Shown here piece by piece: positions 21,631 through 32,394 of a stretch of DNA of 64,000 nucleotides (positions within the stretch are counted from its first letter, which is position 1; each line of letters starts with the position of its first letter). The notes beneath the pieces are model-generated. The model saw only the letters and a program-made list of their open reading frames with translations, was not told the DNA's origin and made no database searches. Source of the stretch: Arion vulgaris (lineage: Eukaryota > Mollusca > Gastropoda > Stylommatophora > Arionidae). The position numbers were made by a program, and so were the translations under genes. The stretch is taken from NCBI GenBank assembly GCA_020796225.1, contig CM036755.1, positions 81,723,150-81,787,149 on the forward strand. Reading direction: 5' to 3'.

Positions 21631-21680
21631 CGCCCACAGAGACCTCTGTCTAACATTTGTAAAACTCTTATCCTGTGCAG

Positions 21681-21795
21681 TGGTTAGCGACATCACGACC
21701 ACGCCCTTTGAAGGTGAATCATCTACTGATTTCACTTATATATGTGACAGTGCAGTAGGAAAAGCGCAGACACAAAAGGAAGTGCGAGCAAAGAG
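21681..21795 (+). CDS. Candidate internal exon, possibly Ig-like edge (low confidence)
   Basis: After TTATCCTGTGCAG there are 115 nt open in one frame, ending AAAGAG|GTATGA. The peptide TDFTYICDSAVGKAQTQKEV has the Y-x-C-x-x-A-x-G spacing of an Ig F-G hairpin. Splice phases are 1 and 2, so it is not a symmetric module. It could be chance. Confidence 0.25.
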
Positions 21796-22029
21796 GTATG
21801 ATATTTTGTTAGTTAATTTCTTTACTGTAAAACTGTTGGATGTCTCTGTAAACTTTATAATTTTTTTTATTTTTTTCTTAATTTATTTTGATAAATGTTC
21901 ACATTTATTGCAGTGTTGTATAAATATTCACAAAGTGTGCATTATTGGAAACTATTGTTTAAATATAAAGACATCAGGAAAATGTGGGTACAACATCAGG
22001 ACTGAACTTCATGAAGAAACAACAAATTA

Positions 22030-22250
22030 AATGATTCCGTCACATAAGTAGATTATCAACAGACAATGTGCCTCAAAGAGCAATGTTACTCCGATACAGT
22101 GAATACAAAGCAAAATGCAATCCTCGCTAAAGATGATCTCCTTATAGATAACAGATAACGAAAAACACTGTTTATGAAGCGCACACAAAAGCACGTTCTA
22201 TAAATTAATTCTTATACAGATGCTGTGATGAAAAGCAGGATTGGAGAAAA
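22030..22250 (+). repeat. Dispersed repeat also present in the EGF-gene introns
   Basis: ACAATGTGCCTCAAAGAGC, CTCCGATACAGTGAATACAA and GAAAAGCAGGATTGGAGAAA recur in order at 44750-44945 and 55735-55925. It may be a decayed LINE C-terminus. Confidence 0.45.
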
Positions 22251-22261
22251 GAAGAAAAAAA

Positions 22262-25200
22262 AGAGAATTGATGAGTGTGGTCTGGTGTACCTCCCCATGA
22301 GGCCATTACCTTGTAGTGGTGGGGAGGCTTGCGTGCTCCAATGATACAGTGAGCTATGACGGCGGAACTTATGTTCCCGGAAGGGTTACCCAAGCCGGAA
22401 AGGTCACTTAAGAGGGGACAGACAAAGCATGGTCTCCTGGTCCTCCAGGTTGGGGGTTGGGCTTGGGACTAACGATCCCATCCTTTAAAAAAATTAAAGT
22501 TACGGAAACAACAACAAACATACAACCTATCCACAGGCATGAAGGGCTACCAGAGTCATTGACTCACATGACTGGAAGTGGTGAAAGCTGAAAGGAAGCT
22601 ACTTTCATGAGGACGGAAGTCCTGAATGCCAAAACCAAGACCAGAATTGGATGCTGGAATGTAAGAACAATGTACGAAACTGGAAAACTATCACAAATAA
22701 CAGCAGAAATGAGAAGATATAATCTACATATCCTAGGGGTTAGCGAGAGCAGATGGACAGGAAACGGAAGAAGTACCACTGCAACAGATGAAACAATCCT
22801 TTTTTATGGACGAGACGATGACCTACACCATGAAGGAGTAGCAGTAATCCTAAGAAAAGGCGTGGAAAAGTGTCTGTTGGAATGGAAACCTATCAGCAGC
22901 CACTTGATTAAGATCAGACTAAAGGGAAGCATACAAACATCACAATCCTACAATGCTATGCGCCAACTAATGATAGCAAAGATACAAAGAAAGACTCTTA
23001 CTACGAAAACCTACAAGCAGAATTAGACAAGTCACCATCCCATGATGTTATCATTGTTATGAGAGATCTAAATGCGAAGGTCGGACAAGACAACACGCAT
23101 AGTTATAGAACTATGGAAAAATATGGATGTGGTACAATGAATGAAAATGGGGAACGTTTAGTAAACCTCTGCAGAGCATGAACAATCTCGTTATAGGAGG
23201 AACCCTATTTCAACATTTAGATATCCACAAACTAACATGGTATTTCCCTAATGGCAGAGATAAAAACCAAATAGATCATATAATGATCAATGGACCCTGG
23301 AGACGCTCGCTGCTAGATGTTGTAGTCAAGAGAGGTGCAGATGTTGGTAGCGACCACCACCTAGTCATAGCTTATGTCATACTTAAACTAAGAAAAACAG
23401 GACAACAGAAAACTTCCAAAAGAGGTTCGATGTGGATAGACTAAAAGACACGGAAGTAAGGGATAAGTTTATAATGCAGATAAAGAACAGATTCCAAGCC
23501 CTAGAAAGTAATGAAACTACGGATGAAACTGACAACATAGATAGAACATGGGACAACATAGCATCTATATATAGCAAGAGCAGTGAAACATGTCTAAGGT
23601 ACCGCACAAAGAAAAGAAAAGAATGGATAACACCAACAACATGGAAAATAATAGACAGCCGAAGAATATTAAAAAGAAATTGTTAGAAGCAAAGTCCGAA
23701 AGACTGAAAGCAAGATACCAAGAACAGTACAAAAGCGCAAGTAAAGAAATCAAACGGGCTGTGAGAGCTGACAAAAGAATGTATGTTGAAGACCTGGCAG
23801 TACAGGCAGAAGAAGCAGCAAAAAGTGTGATCAGGGAACAGTGTACAAAATTACAAAGCTAATAAGCTGGAAACATTACAGGAGATCAAATACTCTCATA
23901 AAGGATAAGAATGGAATACTATTGACAACGGAAAAGGAACAAGAAATACGATGGACAGAGCATTTTAAAGAATTGTTAAACAGACCACCGCCAACGGTAG
24001 TAGAAGACATACCAGAACCAACAGAGGAATTAGAAATTGGCATTGAAACACCCAGCCGGGATGAGATCATTACAGCAATTAAATCTCTTAAGAATAACAA
24101 GGCACCAGGAATGATAACTTAAACGCAGAACTATTCAAAATAGACCCAGAACTTGCAGCTAACATATTGTAACCATTGTTTACTACTATATGGAATGCCC
24201 AAATAATACCTGAGGCATGGAACAGATAAGTCATCATCAAGATACCATAAAAGGGCTCCCTTGCCGATTGTAATAATTGGCGTGGAATAACACTGTTTTC
24301 TGTCCCAAGTAAAATCTTAAGCAAAATCATCGTACAACGTATTACTGACGCTGTGGATAAGAAACTGAGAAAGGAACAAGCAGGATTTCGCAGAGGACGG
24401 AGCTGTAGACCAAATATTTGCTCTTAGAAATATCATAGAGCAATGCACAGAATGGCAAAGCAAACTCTATATCAACTTTGTAGATTTTGAAAAAGCTTTT
24501 GATAGCATACATCGTGAAAGTCTATGGCGTATCCTAAGATGGTATGGAATCCCACTGTGTTTTATAAATATTATAAAAGCTGCTACAGCAAGTTTGCATG
24601 CAGTGTTGAAACCTCAGAGCTAAAGTTTGAAGTCAAAATAGGCGTGCGACAAGGATGTGTTATGTCAGCCCTATTATTCAACACTGTCATAGATTGGGTG
24701 ATGCGTAAAACAACGGAAGATAAAGCAAGAGGTATTAGATGGACGCTCACATCCACTCTGGAAGACCTAGATTTTGCAGATGACATCGCACTCCTATCTC
24801 ATACACATAGAGATATCCAGGAAAAGACCTGCCGCCTCAACCAATATAGCGAGATGGTTGGGCTGAAAATAAATCAGAAGAAAACTGAAGTAATGACTCT
24901 GAACATAGCAACCCCAGCACCAGTCAAACTAGAAGGTAAAACCCTCCGAGATCCAACCGCTTTCACATACCTTGGAAGTGTTATTAGCAATGAAGGAGGC
25001 GCTGACTACTATGCTGTACTCACCGACTACTATATCGAACCAAGAATTGCTTGCACGATGCCAACAAGAGAATATGGGTACTATCATCTGAAGACGACGC
25101 TGGAGATGGATCGGACATGTGATGCGCATGGAAACTGGCTCCGACACGAAAACTGCACTGAGATGGACTCCAGAGGGTAGGCGAAAGCGTGGAAGACCCA

Positions 25201-25360
25201 AGAAAACCTGGAGGAGAACGATAGAGCAAGAACTGAAGGAAATGAATCATAGCTGGAACACAATACAGAGGAAGGCCATGAACAGGGAAGAATGGTGTGC
25301 GTTTGTTGCTGCCCTAAACGCCAAGGGCGTAACAGGCTAAAGAAGAAGAAGAAGAAGAAG
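22262..25360 (+). mobile_element. LINE (non-LTR retrotransposon) with AP endonuclease and RT, frameshifted, near full length
   Basis: A 5' leader (22262-22600, CCTCCCCATGAGGCCATTAC) precedes an apurinic endonuclease-like domain: RIGCWNVRTMYETGKLSQIT, ILGVSESRWTGNG, MRDLNAKVGQ and, after frameshifts, GSDHHLV. The RT spans about 23900-25000 with LKNNKAPG, GVRQGCVMSALLFN and the catalytic DLDFADDIALLSH (about 24770). The thumb is internally deleted at about 25000, and the C-terminal tail WRWIGHVMRMETGSDTKTAL to KTWRRT ends at 25340 before (GAA)n. At least five frameshifts or stops make it dead. Domain order and motifs fit RTE-like LINEs. Confidence 0.88.
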
Positions 25361-25477
25361 GTCTGGTGTAGGAAACTATTGATAGAAGGTGGTACATCAG
25401 CAACACTTTTCTACATTTTTGCATTCTTTCTTATCAACAAAGCCATAGCGTGTGATCTGTGTTGCTTGTGCCGACGT

Positions 25478-25621
25478 CCGCGTGTTGCTAGGGGGTAAAG
25501 AAAATACCACTGCGAACTACCTATAAAGCATGTTGTAATATGCGACTGAGATAGGGGTCTAGGGAAGCTACCCTAGTAAATAAAAAACATCGTAGAAATC
25601 GGATGGGCTGGCCTACTTGTA
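25478..25621 (+). mobile_element. SINE-A, 5' part (split by the Penelope-like insertion)
   Basis: It carries the head and core (GTGTTGCTAGGGGGTAAAG, AGCATGTTGTAATATGCGAC, AGCTACCCTAGTAAATAAA) up to TGGCCTACTTGTA. The rest of this SINE resumes at 29005 after the same 13 bases. Confidence 0.8.
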
Positions 25622-27390
25622 AAAACACGTAATCACAAAGTACTGTAGTATTACAAATTACAAAAACAATGATAAAATACAACGTTTCGACCAACAATGT
25701 CTTTATCAAGCAAACGAACAACAGGAGTGACAAATTAAAAAAAACACATAGGACGACTACATTCAAACGTTTCTAATGAAAATATGGAAATAAAAACGAA
25801 TAACGAAATAAATGTAACACAAAAACACACATACAAACTAGACATAGAAAAGAAGAGAAACAATGAAAAATCGAGTAAATATATATCTTGAATACATGCA
25901 ACATATACCCATATAGATTACAAGGCATGGGAAGAGAAAGTACTAAGAAGCATAAAAATGTAATACGTTGAGCCCACGTGGTCGCAAGGTACCATACAAC
26001 GAAATCAACCGATTCTCCAGAGCAAATCGACTGCGATCATCCAAAGGAACATGATTGGATGGATGTGACCGGGACATCGTGAGCTCCTAAATGGCCAGTA
26101 TCATTGAAATGGGTAGCTACAGGGGTCACAGAGCATTGGCGTATGTCGCGCAAGTGTTGGGCAAATCGGTCACTGAGTCTATTGCCTGTCTCGCCGATAT
26201 AAGCCTTGTTACACCGCTTACAGATAATGGCATAGATAAGATTACGGGACTTGCATGTGAACCCATCGTCAATAAGAAGCGTGGCTAAAGGAAAAGATAC
26301 AGTACGCGTCTGTATCACATAAGCACACGTGTTGCAACGCCGACGGCCACACTGGACAGTGCCAAATTGAGTTGGATTTTGGGACTTAAGGCGACTGTGT
26401 ACCAACATATCCTTGACCCTTTCGCTGCTACATACGTTCTGAAGATTGAGCTAAAAATAGCTACTCTTTGTTTCTAGGTCACAAACGTGAATGTACGTCT
26501 ATAGCAGCGACAGTAGTAATGTATAATGTGTTAACACGTCTTTAGCCCACAGAGGAGAGATAATAACAGACGTGTTTATGCGTCTTTAGAAGTGAATGGG
26601 AAAACGTATATATACGTCCTTATCAGCTAAAGAGTTAAGACTTCTCTCCCGTCTGTAAGCCACCAAAGGATAGTTGGGTAAGACTGAACGGGTCTCAGGA
26701 TCTGACTTAAGGATAGACAGATGACGGAATAAAACATTTCTCACCAGTGAACTATGGGGGTGGAAAGTTACGATACGTTTTACTCTGTTATATTTAGTAG
26801 TCCTATGATGGCAGGTAAGGGCCTGTTGGCGAGTGATTTTCTGAACTCGATGCATAGCAGATACAAGCACCTTCTCCGTATATAGGCGCCTGCGGAAGAA
26901 ATCGAGCATCTCGCGAGCTCTATTAAAAAAATCATCGTCCTCGCTACAAAGGCGACGAAGGCGCAAGAGCTGCGAGAATGACAAAGAGTCACGACAAGCC
27001 TGGGGATGGGAAGAAGTATAAAGGAGAAAACTATGTGCATCAGTAGGCTTGTAATATACTGATGTAGTGATAGTGGATAGGTGTACGGTGATAGTAATGT
27101 CAAGAAAGTTGACACAAGTAGTGGAGATGTGAGAAGTAAAACGAAAAGAAGGGTTAAAACATTAATGAAATTTATGAAGCGTGACAAATCGGCTTCATTC
27201 ATATCAGTAATGCCAATACAGTCATCAATGTATCTGTGATAGACAGACGGAAGGGGACCATCATATGTACTCCATTCTAGGTGTTCAAGATAACCCATGA
27301 ACAGACAAGCATAAATAGGTCCCATTTTAGTGCCCTTGGTGTCCCCACTGATCTGCTCAAAGAATTGGAGTGAGAACTAGTTGACCTATA
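25622..27390 (-). pseudogene. PLE copy 1: RT and GIY-YIG endonuclease, interrupted
   Basis: Reading leftwards: KMGPIYACLFMGYLEHLEW, RT palm VYHRYIDDCIGITDM (catalytic YIDD, about 27225), linker with FHPHSSLVRNVLFRHLSIL and RSVLPNYPLVAYRRERS, then LVHSRLKSQNPTQFGTVQC, a CGRRRCNTC zinc-like motif and the GIY-YIG domain LIYAIICKRCNKAYIGETGN with RLSDRFAQHL. The N-terminal PLE region is absent. Frameshifts occur after FINFINV, and a 218-bp MITE lies at 26417-26634. PLEs are telomerase-related retroelements; RT plus GIY-YIG is their established architecture. Confidence 0.85.
26417..26634. mobile_element. TTAA-type (piggyBac-like) MITE nested in the PLE
   Basis: 218 bp absent from the plus-strand PLE copy at the equivalent site (about 28175, reads TCTTAAGGATATG). 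It is flanked by TTAA (26635-26638) and TTGA (26413-26416). Its ends are CCCTTTCGCTGCTA and, reversed, CTCTTTAGCTGATA, typical of piggyBac-type CCYTTT termini. It has no ORF and contains ACGTATATATACGT. Confidence 0.75.
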
Positions 27391-29004
27391 CTCAACTCTT
27401 CAAGATGTGAATCGTTTTCACCGTGCCTTGCGACTGAAATTTCACTTTCAGAACCAGGTTTTTTTTTACACTGACCAATGTCATGACACGAGTATGTTTT
27501 TTAAGTTTTCTACTCGTAAACATGACTGGACACCCAAACCTGGTGCCTCTAACGCTCTTGATCTCTACATCAAGAATACTATGCATGACATTGGACTGCT
27601 CCACCCCAAACGCCTATGGCAGTCTAACATGTCACCGTCAGAGTTTCGTGCTCTATCACACCTTCGTCGACGTGATGACATTGTTATCAAACTCGCCGAC
27701 AAAGGCGGAGCTATAGTCGTCTGAAGCAAAGATCTATACCTTCAGGAAGGTCATAACCAACTGCGTGACACTCAGTTTTATAAAACCAGCCCTACTGATG
27801 TCACTATCTAATAATAATAAGGTTCGTGAAGTCATTAAGAACTTAATTACCACGAACGACCTTCCTACTAGTGCATCATGACTCTGTGTGATCGATAGTT
27901 GTTTGGGCAAACCCACCTTTATATGCTCCCAAAATTCATAAACTCCACAATCCTGGTAAGCCTATCGTTTCTGTTTGTTCTTGTCCTACGGAACATATCT
28001 CCGAATTCCTTGATAGTATCCTTAATCCCATAGTCACCACACTCCTTTCCACCCCCATAGTTCACTGGTGAAAATGTTTTATTCCGTCATCTGTCTATCC
28101 TTAAGTCAGATCCTGAGACCCGTTTAGTCTTCCCCAACTATCCCTTGGTGGCTTACAGACGGGACAGAAGTCTTAAGGATATGTTGGTACACAGTCGCCT
28201 TAAGTCTAATATCCAGACTCATTTTGGCACTGTCCAGTGTGACCGTCGGCGTTGCAACACGTGTGATTATGTGATACAGACGCGTACTGTATCTTTTCCT
28301 TTAGCCACGTGTGTTATTGAAGATGGTTTCACATGCGAGTCCCGTAATCTTATCTATGCCATTATCTGTGAGCGGTGTAACAAGGCTTATATCGGCGAGA
28401 CAGGCAAGAGGCTCAGTGACCGATTTGCCCAACACTTGCCCAACACATACGCCAATGCTCTGTAACCACTGTAGCCACCCATTTGAATGATACTGGCTAT
28501 TTAGGAGCTCACGATGTCCAGGTCACAGCCATCCGATCATTGCAGTCGATTTGCTCTGAGGAATCGGTTGATTTCGTTGTATGGTACCTTGCGACCACGT
28601 AGGCACAACGTATTGCATTCCTATCCTTCTTAGTACTTTCTCTTCTCATACCTCGTAATCTATATGGGTATATGTTGCATGTATTCAAGTTATATATTTA
28701 CTTGATTTTTCATTGTTTCTCTTCTTTTCTATTTCTAGTTTTTATGTGTGTTTTTGTGTTACATTTATTTCGTTATTCGTTTTTATTTCCATATTTTCAT
28801 TAGAAACGTTTGTATGTAGTCGTCCATATGTTGTTTTTTTAATTTGTCACTCTTGTTGTTCGTTTGCTTGATAAAGACCTTGTTGGTCGAAACATTGCTG
28901 TATTTTGTCATTGTTTTTGTAATTTGTAAAACTACAGTACTTTGTGATTACGTGTTTTGCCAATCAAATAGTTTTACTGCAGTCTCATCTATTTTGTGAA
29001 TATT
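27391..29004 (+). pseudogene. PLE copy 2: N-terminal and GIY-YIG parts, RT core deleted
   Basis: It encodes HDWTPKPGASNALDLYIKNT, RDDIVIKLADKGGAIVV (stop at 27722) and LYAPKIHKLHNPGKPIVSVC, then jumps at about 28065 from the region before the RT palm to the post-RT linker. It continues with PLVAYRRDRSLKDMLVHSRL, RRRCNTCDYVIQTRT and the GIY-YIG ESRNLIYAIICERCNKAYIG, breaking at about 28445. The catalytic RT motif is missing. The terminal region (28620-29004) includes the hammerhead-like motif at about 28866-28915. Confidence 0.85.
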
Positions 29005-29128
29005 TGGCCTACTTGTAGACGCATAACTGGTATAACGTACGATTCATCTTAGGCTCAGATAGCATATAGTGCACACAGAGTGGTTAACAAGTGATCGATA
29101 TGGAGCGTTCGAAGAAGAAGAAGTTTCC
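29005..29128 (+). mobile_element. SINE-A, 3' part
   Basis: It continues from TGGCCTACTTGTA through GCATAACTGGTATAACGTAC and GTGGTTAACAAGTGATCG to GTTCGAAGAAGAAGAAG. Confidence 0.8.
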
Positions 29129-29264
29129 TTGAGAACGTGATTGCTTGCTACCAAGTTCTTTGGTACCTACGGTATAAAAGACCGGCTCATCCTAATTCCA
29201 GCTCAAATGGATGCTTGTATTTCTCCGACAGTTCATTACGTTTTTAATTCTTTCACGCATTGAC

Positions 29265-29485
29265 TGTGGCTAATTGGTTACGCCCTTGCCTTGTGATCAC
29301 AAGATTCGAATCTGAACCGCGCCATTCTGTTCACGAGTGCATTTTACCCAGAGATCCCTAGGATAGTTGTCAGAGCTATGGGTTTCGTACTTTTTGCAAT
29401 ACTCTTGGAAGGTGGCACGTAATTTCTGCGGAGAGGGACAGAGTCATATGTAGTAAACCCGGTGCAATGACTTCAATACTTCACC
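29265..29485 (+). mobile_element. tRNA-derived SINE-C
   Basis: A-box-like TGTGGCTAATTGGTTACGCC, B-box-like GATTCGAATCTG, then GCGCCATTCTGTTCACGAGTG, CAATACTCTTGGAAGGTGG and GGTGCAATGACTTCAATAC. Other copies are at 36600 (-), 43485 and 46268. Confidence 0.65.
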
Positions 29486-29696
29486 TTTAAATCCCGCTCC
29501 CTTTTAGTGTTGGTATTGATCCCTTTCCGTCACTCAACGCAGCTAATGTGTGATCTGAGTCGAAGAGCATGTTCATGTTTTGTTACTTTTTCTGACACGA
29601 TGAGGTCGTTCCCGTTACGGAACAATTTATTTGTTTTGGGACATTTGCTGTTTTTGTCGTCCCAGGGGTTTAGAGTTTTCAGTCCGTAATTCCTTT
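29486..29696. other. No feature recognised
   Basis: Short spacer between SINE copies, without coding evidence. Confidence 0.35.
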
Positions 29697-30150
29697 TTCA
29701 GATTGATAGATTGATATCATTGCATTCTCATTGCATTATCGATGCACTTCGGTGAGTTACCACGTGTGCTCCCATCTCTTTCTTACACATGAAGATCTCA
29801 GCTGCAATGCACGAACTCCGTAGCATCGGCGATGGTCCCTGATGTATTTATGAAGGTGGTAAAGATATTTTGTAGGAATTTTATTTTTAATCTTTTCTAA
29901 TAAATTTTGCCTGTGCAGCGGCTGTCCAGCCTGTACTTCTCGATTTTAAACTGCCAATGGTTCTTTTATGTGCTCAAATTAAACACAGGACCTACGTTTA
30001 ATCGTGCGTCTCCGATAGGGCTGGAAACTCGATCTCACTTACACTAAGATCAGAAATCTCTGTAAAAACCCAGATGGCTCCAAAAGGGAGCTAGCCTGAT
30101 ATCTTTAGCACTAGAGACGAGCACTTAACATCTACGCCACACAGACCCAT
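29697..30150 (-). mobile_element. SINE-B, near full length
   Basis: Reverse complement of the family: GTGTGCTCCCATCTCTTTCT, CACGAACTCCGTAGCATCG, CAGCCTGTACTTCTCGAT, ATCGTGCGTCTCCGATAGG and the head CTACGCCACA. Confidence 0.7.
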
Positions 30151-30387
30151 ATTTTTTATATTCCTTTATATATTTCGTAAAAGCGTAAACGCTGGGGACA
30201 TGAAATATACGTTTATGTCAGCCCTATAGACAGAACCAGTCAATCGACTGTATTTTTACACATCATTTTTTGCTTTGAATGTTGCAGTATAGAGACATTA
30301 GTCCTTACCCAAATTTGCCGTCCGAACAATTCTGGGACGACCAATGGTAATTTGCATGTTATTATATGTCGGTTATTGATTTCTAAA

Positions 30388-30635
30388 CCACCCGCGTGGT
30401 GCCGGGCCCACAAGCGAAGCAAAGAATAGTACCCTACGACCTACAAGGCATGTCGTAAGTGGCGACTGATGTAGGACCTAGGAAGCTACCCTAGTAAATA
30501 AAAAGCATCGCATGCAAACTTGTAGGAGCATAACTGACGCAACGTGCAATCACCCTTAGGCTCATATCCCATACAAATCCAAAAGAGGGATTAAGCTAGT
30601 GATCGATAAGGAGCGTTCGAAGAAGAAGATTTCTA
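30388..30635 (+). mobile_element. SINE-A
   Basis: GCCGGGCCCACAAGCGAAGC, GGCATGTCGTAAGTGGCGAC, AGCTACCCTAGTAAATAAA, CATAACTGACGCAACGTGC and the tail GTTCGAAGAAGAAGA. Confidence 0.75.
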
Positions 30636-30807
30636 GACATCGGCCTGAAAACACGTGTAGAAGCAACCACTTTGAGATATTGCTCGTCTAATGTGTGGAT
30701 AAAGCTGATCACATGCGAAGATGAGCTTACGCTAATACCTAATCTTATGATAGCTCATATCTGATATTCAACCTCGGTACTTTGCTACAATTTCACCCGA
30801 ATACTCG

Positions 30808-31210
30808 AGTATTCAATTTGACCTAGGTCACGTAACGTTACTAGGTCAGGATAATCCTAAGGATAGGCACAGCCAGGCTCTAGCAGTTTAAAGTTGGCTC
30901 TGGGATAGGTGACCGGGGTTCAAAGGTCACCCCTGGCGTGTAATAATTAAAATTATATTTGAATAAGAAGTGTTAAATTTTCTTTTGTTGTGTAGCCCTA
31001 AAAGGGACTGTGAGAAGACTGGACAACGGAACTGTGAGTAGTTTAAGGTAACTGTGAGGGCTAGAAGTTTACAATGTCTGTACCCTGACATAAATGCTTC
31101 AAAATGGTAAAAACCTCTGGATTTTGTTCGATGGCGTCACATAAACTCGACGGGCGGAAGTAGTAACGTTGACCTAGTAACGTTACCTGACCTAAGTCAA
31201 GTCGAATTCT
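30808..31210. mobile_element. Palindromic MITE with about 37-bp inverted termini
   Basis: The left end reads ATTTGACCTAGGTCACGTAA then CGTTACTAGGTCA. The right end, reversed, reads CTTGACTTAGGTCAGGTAA then CGTTACTAGGTCA. The interior is about 330 bp without ORFs. The termini contain AGGTCA half-sites as inverted pairs. No clear target duplication was identified. Confidence 0.55.
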
Positions 31211-31315
31211 GGGTGTCACCCTGAGAAAATAAGTATGATCTTGGTAAGAGCTATCTTACTGACAACTGATCCTCATTGTTATTTGATTTCTTATTCTTCT
31301 TTGAACGTCACATAT

Positions 31316-31545
31316 CAATCATTTGTTAACCACTCTTTGTTATTTTTAATTGATCTGAGTCTAAAAGCGATTGTACGTTGTGCCAGTTACGAACATACAC
31401 GTAGACCCTACTATATAGCACATACGATTTGATCCACGCTTTTTTTAAAAACTAGGGTAGCTTGCGTAGAACTTTACCTCAGTCGTTTCTTACGACATGC
31501 CTTGTAGGTCGCAATATTACTATTCTCTGCTCCCCTTGTTGTATG
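31316..31545 (-). mobile_element. SINE-A
   Basis: Reverse complement: TTGTTAACCACTCTTTG, CGATTGTACGTTGTGCCAG, ACTAGGGTAGCTT, CTTACGACATGCCTTGTAGG and TTACTATTCTCTGCTCCCC. Confidence 0.7.
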
Positions 31546-31659
31546 TCGTTACACACAAGTGATTATTTTATTTCATCTTGCTTATAGCCTCTGAAAATAG
31601 GAAAAAATATCGTAAAATATCCTTTGCGGGATGTCGCTATCAACCGCAGTAAATGAAGT

Positions 31660-31855
31660 CTATTGTTAAACACTTATTATACGTTCAGTAGTTTGTTGTT
31701 GCCTTCTCAACGGTGGAGTCTATTTTTTAACCATGGTAAAAATCAACAGGAACAAAGTTTCTTCCAAACTGCCCACCGCGGTATTTGAATCAGTTACTCT
31801 TGGGTTGTGAGCGAGATCTCTAGCGCTAAGCCACAGACGCCTACTTCTTATGGCC
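31660..31855 (-). mobile_element. SINE-E (tRNA-like head)
   Basis: The minus strand carries GGCTTAGCGCTAGAGATCTC and a B-box-like GATTCAAATACC. The 3' part (TACGTTCAGTAGTTTGTTGT on plus) is shared with 34178-34330. Confidence 0.5.
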
Positions 31856-31889
31856 TCTACACCAGATTAATTTATTTGTTTCTAACTTA

Positions 31890-32125
31890 GGGAATTAGAA
31901 CACATGCTGAGAAGAGTGACCTGAAGCATTGCAAGGCAGGCAATGTTTTTGAACCCACAGGGAATGAGAAGTAGGGGAAGGCCTAGACACAGATGGAAAA
32001 GAGAGCTGGAGAGTGTTATGAAAAAGGATAGGTAAAACATGGAAAGATTTCGAAGGGATGGCAGAAGAGAGGACGAACTGGAAGAAGTTTGTTGAAGACC
32101 GGTGCTACTTTGGGAGTTGAAAGAT
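31890..32125 (+). pseudogene. LINE C-terminal relic
   Basis: It encodes MRSRGRPRHRWKRELESVMK; after a frameshift comes GKTWKDFEGMAEERTNWKKF then VEDRCYFGS. This is a classic LINE GRPR-W-W tail. Confidence 0.65.
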
Positions 32126-32139
32126 GAAAAAGAAAAACG

Positions 32140-32290
32140 TAGAGGATTAGAGACTCTTTAAGCCGATGCTTGTCATTTTAACCTAAGGACGAGCTTTATA
32201 TTGGTTATATCAGATCGTGTAGGCCAACAAACGTGAAAACTACGAATTAACTCCCTTCGGAATATCCACGATGATTAACTGAATAATAAC
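32140..32290 (+). repeat. Dispersed repeat, reverse copy at 34450-34620
   Basis: TCTTTAAGCCGATGC, TATTGGTTATATCAGA and GTAGGCCAACAAACGTGAAA occur in reverse-complement order at 34450-34620. Confidence 0.55.
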
Positions 32291-32394
32291 ATTATTAGAA
32301 GATATAACAGTTCAAGTCTCTTGTTAAAGCATTATGTTATCAAACGAGACACAAAGCTGATATATCAATAACTATTCATTTCTTCGTGTGATCT

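Larger units (their letters stand above)
25622..29004. mobile_element. Head-to-head Penelope-like element (PLE) pair inserted as one unit
   Basis: The 3.38-kb insertion is flanked by the 13-bp duplication TGGCCTACTTGTA (25609-25621, 29005-29017). It consists of a minus-strand partial PLE (about 25622-27390) and a plus-strand partial PLE (about 27391-29004) meeting head to head near 27390. Both outer ends carry the terminal motif with (G)TTTGCTTGATAAAGAC and ACAGTACTTTGTGATTACGT. Confidence 0.85.

Noticed and set aside
25521..25766. Minus-strand frame rich in Val/Phe/Leu near 25.6 kb
   Set aside because: It spans a SINE-PLE junction and has no family similarity; a chance frame.
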